Source: an uncultured Methanosarcinales archaeon (lineage in GTDB: Archaea > Halobacteriota > Methanosarcinia > Methanotrichales > Methanotrichaceae). Taken from it: a stretch of 46,291 nucleotides of DNA. A model generated the notes under the pieces. The model was not told the origin of the DNA. It ran no database searches and saw only the letters and a program-made list of their open reading frames with translations. The position numbers and the translations under genes were made by a program. Numbering within the stretch: the first letter of the stretch is position 1; the number at the start of each line of letters is the position of its first letter. Below are positions 44,153-46,291 of the stretch, piece by piece. Location: assembly GCA_903871465.1 (NCBI GenBank), contig CAIQHB010000042.1, positions 1 through 46,291 of the forward strand, read 5' to 3'.

Positions 44153-44575
44153 CTAAAGCTCTTTGCCAAGAGATGTGGTAGTCAATTTAACATGCTTCAC
44201 TCCCTTCAGGGACATCATCCTCTCTGCCGCCTTCCTTACCTCCTGGCCTTCACCCCTGAGCACCACAACCTCAAGACAATTATCGTGATCCAAATGGACG
44301 TGCAGACTGGACTGGATTATATCGCCACAGTCATGCTGGATCTCAGTAAGGTTATCTTCCAGGCCTCTTTGAGAATGGGCGTAAACAATTGTAATCACGC
44401 CAACACGTTCCCCATGAACGTCGCTCATCCATTCATAATTGACGATATAGCTCCGTATAGCATCTCTGACACCCTCGGAACGAGAAGAATATCCGCGTTG
44501 AAGTATTATCTCATCAAACTTATTAAGCAGATTTTCAGGTAGAGAGATGCCTACTCTCATTAAGTCTTGATCCAT
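44153..44575 (-). CDS. nikR: NikR nickel-responsive transcriptional regulator
   Basis: A 140-residue regulator. Residues ~6-50 are a ribbon-helix-helix domain ([34 protein letters not shown]). The C-terminal ACT-like domain carries the nickel site with spacing as in E. coli NikR: H81, H92, H94 and C100 in QHDCGDI and [13 protein letters not shown]. Nickel binding activates repression of nickel uptake genes. It lies downstream of cbiM and the PDGLE gene on the same strand but 177 bases away, with its own TATA-like box and a palindrome (44602-44612), so it is probably transcribed separately and autoregulated. ATG 44575 is preferred over the start at 44587. Confidence 0.95.
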   Translation of the reverse strand: MDQDLMRVGISLPENLLNKFDEIILQRGYSSRSEGVRDAIRSYIVNYEWMSDVHGERVGVITIVYAHSQRGLEDNLTEIQHDCGDIIQSSLHVHLDHDNCLEVVVLRGEGQEVRKAAERMMSLKGVKHVKLTTTSLGKEL

Positions 44576-44601
44576 AAGTAGTCTCAATATACATTTGCGT
44601 G

Positions 44602-44612
44602 TTACTTAGTAA
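44602..44612. promoter_or_regulatory. Candidate NikR operator at nikR (TTACTTAGTAA)
   Basis: An 11-base palindrome between a TATA-like AAAGATTTATT (about 44613-44623, minus strand) and ATG 44575. The related TACTTAGTAA occurs upstream of cbiM at 45952-45961. Binding by NikR is inference. Confidence 0.4.
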
Positions 44613-44751
44613 TAAATCTTTTGGAACATGATCTTCATAAAGGCGGCATAGTTCGGTCTCTAAAGCGTTCCCAGGATTTATCAGTAATATGAACTGAGAA
44701 ATAAGGGCCTGAAGCAAGCAGCAGGACCATTCATCTAAAAATAAGAAAGGG

Positions 44752-45072
44752 TCAGTCTCTGGCAACCTTCTTGCCCGCGAAGTACAACAGGCCACCGCAT
44801 ACTACGACGCCAATCACCGCGGATAGAATATACGCAGCAGCAGATAAGGGCAATGACTCGCTATTCTCGCCGCCCGGTAATGCGTAGTCTGGCAATGGAG
44901 CGTTCCAGACCCCGGAGAGCTTTTCCAGGCCCTGGGGCACATAGCCTAGCTTCTCCTTGATCTCGTCTGATCCCCATTCGCCGAAGGTCTCGCCAACGGC
45001 CAAAAGGCCCAATGGAGCCAGAATTATAAGCAACACCAGACCGATTGCAAAATTTCTCAACATCTTGTCCAT
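44752..45072 (-). CDS. PDGLE/CbiN-like subunit of nickel/cobalt ECF transporter
   Basis: A 106-residue membrane protein with an N-terminal helix (NFAIGLVLLIILAPLGLLAV), an extracellular loop including PLPDYALPG, and a C-terminal helix (ILSAVIGVVVCGGLLYFAG). This two-helix PDGLE architecture is the small partner that NikM/CbiM proteins need for Ni or Co uptake. It starts nine bases after cbiM with GAGGTGAG six bases before ATG 45072. The energising cbiQ and cbiO genes do not follow. Confidence 0.85.
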   Translation of the reverse strand: MDKMLRNFAIGLVLLIILAPLGLLAVGETFGEWGSDEIKEKLGYVPQGLEKLSGVWNAPLPDYALPGGENSESLPLSAAAYILSAVIGVVVCGGLLYFAGKKVARD

Positions 45073-45081
45073 TATCTCACC

Positions 45082-45801
45082 TCAAAACCTCGTTGCAACA
45101 TTGGGCTTTTTATTCAGCGACCGGGATTCCTGGCCATACAGGATACTTGTATCTGTTCTCTGGATGTAAGCGAATATCAGTGCTGTAATCAGAGCCTCAA
45201 GGATGCCGAATCCCAGGGCGTGTTCCAGCACCATGGCAGGAACAGTCACGCTCAGCGGATAGGGCATGTAAAGAGGGACTCCTTCCGGGGTGTGATTCAA
45301 GATAGGTTGCAGCCCAAATTCAACACCAGTACAGAAGGCTGCCAAGGTAAGAGATACCCAGCCTGCAATGCCAGCGGCAATGGCCCTTCTCGAAGATGTA
45401 ATCTCGGTGCTTCCACTGATGAGCTTGTAAGCATAATAAGCTACAAAGGGCATTATGAAACCCATATTGAAGCAATTGGCAGCGATAGCGGTAATGCCAC
45501 CATCTCCAAACATCAGAGCTTGCAGAACCAGAGCAACGGATATGGCTATCACTGCAGCCCAGGGTCCCAGGACGATGCCAATTATGGCGCCGCCCACGGC
45601 ATGACCGGTGCTGCCTCCAGGAATTGGCACATTGAACATCATAATGACAAAAGAGAAAGCGGCCGCCAGCGCCAGCAATGGAACCTGCTTTGATCTCAGC
45701 TCAGCACTCAGTTTCTTTCCGGCAAAATACCATATGGGGACCATAATGATCCAAAATGCGATGTATGTATTCGGCCCCAGATAACCATCAGGAATGTGCA
45801 T
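45082..45801 (-). CDS. cbiM: CbiM/NikM substrate-specific component of nickel/cobalt transporter
   Basis: A 239-residue membrane protein with about seven helices. The start at ATG 45801 gives MHIPDGYLGPNTY; in this family the free N-terminal Met-His forms part of the metal-binding site, so this start is strongly preferred over the longer frame from 45831. GGTGAGT precedes it. Also visible are VPIPGGSTGHAVGGAIIGIV and FGDGGITAIAANCFNMGF, conserved in CbiM/NikM. A TATA-like CTTTTATAAT lies about 35 bases upstream. With NikR beside it the metal is more likely nickel than cobalt. Confidence 0.95.
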   Translation of the reverse strand: MHIPDGYLGPNTYIAFWIIMVPIWYFAGKKLSAELRSKQVPLLALAAAFSFVIMMFNVPIPGGSTGHAVGGAIIGIVLGPWAAVIAISVALVLQALMFGDGGITAIAANCFNMGFIMPFVAYYAYKLISGSTEITSSRRAIAAGIAGWVSLTLAAFCTGVEFGLQPILNHTPEGVPLYMPYPLSVTVPAMVLEHALGFGILEALITALIFAYIQRTDTSILYGQESRSLNKKPNVATRF

Positions 45802-46225
45802 AGACTCACCATTAACCAAAATATCACTCAATTATAAAAGCCTATCCCAAATCATATCAAGTAACATTAATTTCAGATTTGTATGCTCAAATCGCCTAAA
45901 AAGATATGTCCAGGTTTTCTTAATAGGTTCTAATTCTAGCATTGATACCAGTACTTAGTAAGGTCAAACGGTGAGAGAACAATAAAAGATTGCACGCGAG
46001 CAACCTTAAGGTGAAATCAAATCTCGCACCTTAGTATAATATGTAGCACACCACGAAAATCTTGAAGCACGCAAAGCATAGTGCGCAAATTTGTCCCCAA
46101 TCAGAGCAATATATGACATTTCCATAATTTCCATTATTATTGTGTCTTTTATTAGAGGATTCCTATAAACCCATCTTACCTTTTAATATGAAAAGCTTTA
46201 TATACTAATATAACTATTACATAAT
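45802..46225. other. Intergenic region between divergent cbiM and an incomplete gene
   Basis: It holds the cbiM promoter (TATA-like TTTATAAT near 45835, minus strand), a TACTTAGTAA element at 45952-45961 resembling the one at nikR, and a TATA box for the rightward gene (CTTTATATA at 46196-46204). No RNA gene or protein gene is seen in it. Confidence 0.6.
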
Positions 46226-46291
46226 ATGGATTCTTTTACTACTTGGATGTTACGAGGGCTTAGTGAAAAGCAAGGAACGTCTCGGTTGTTA
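46226..46291 (+). CDS. 5' part of an unknown gene, cut by the window end
   Basis: ATG 46226 opens 22 codons (DSFTTWMLRGLSEKQGTSRL) to the last base. A strong TATA box (CTTTATATA) ends about 21 bases upstream, implying a leaderless or nearly leaderless message. There is too little sequence to name a family. Confidence 0.5.
   Translation, partial: MDSFTTWMLRGLSEKQGTSRLL

Noticed and set aside
44535-44795. 86-codon minus-strand frame between the PDGLE gene and nikR
   Set aside because: It overlaps both genes and the nikR promoter, with no family pattern.
1-46291. tRNA, rRNA or other standard RNA genes
   Set aside because: The gaps were scanned by eye for cloverleaf and rRNA-like sequence and none was found; a covariance-model search would be decisive.

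Overview
The window looks like chromosomal DNA of a methanogenic archaeon, most likely of the Methanothrix (Methanosaeta) type. This is inferred from several features. TATA-like boxes sit 25-45 bases before starts, and TTG starts are used with clear Shine-Dalgarno sites. The purine genes are the archaeal small purL with separate purQ and purS. Nickel handling is by NikR with a CbiM/PDGLE transporter, and a fused ChlI-ChlD chelatase subunit is present. Small toxin-antitoxin genes typical of archaea are abundant. No rRNA, tRNA or CRISPR array was seen, so the taxonomic call rests on gene content alone.

Layout. Positions 1-7000 form a phosphate-flavoured block: a small-molecule-kinase-like protein, a HAD phosphatase, a PHP phosphoesterase, a tiny membrane protein, an AbrB-PhoU regulator, a GNAT acetyltransferase and, convergent to them, PstS. 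Positions 7000-9300 hold two flavoenzymes (old yellow enzyme and an NQO-like reductase) around decayed DNA. Positions 9456-12557 encode a large secreted papain-like protease with a SdrD-like domain and six PKD repeats. After a PIN-toxin relic and a decayed HicBA pair, the minus strand carries purL-purQ-purS as overlapping genes; the purS product is an unusual tandem double-domain protein with a low-complexity head. Divergent from purL is a two-gene type IV restriction system: an McrB-like ATPase with Mrr_N and two apparent modified-base-reader domains, and McrC.

Positions 21350-26090 are an accessory island of toxin-antitoxin genes in various states of decay: an AF2212-like antitoxin, a 725-bp tandem duplication of hicBA, a RelE pair, a VapBC pair and a HicB-HicA' fusion. 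They are interleaved with copies of a GC-rich palindromic repeat. The island runs into a giant 2394-residue LamG protein (26091-33275). In it, one LamG domain appears to be interrupted by two further LamG domains, and its 3' tail is tandemly duplicated and broken. Upstream lies a dead IS256-family element whose transposase is interrupted by an 86-bp palindromic repeat, followed by another GC-rich repeat copy.

From 35457 the content returns to core-like genes: an ABC-2 exporter pair, the ChlI-ChlD chelatase subunit divergent from a FecCD permease, a secreted protein of unknown function, a TPR protein, nikR, a PDGLE subunit and cbiM. The last block handles nickel or cobalt, and a TTACTAAGTA element near both nikR and cbiM is a candidate shared operator. 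The window ends inside the first 22 codons of an unknown gene.

The strongest candidates for something little described are the multi-reader McrB, the nested-LamG giant protein, the tandem PurS, and the repeat-driven duplication and decay of toxin-antitoxin cassettes.
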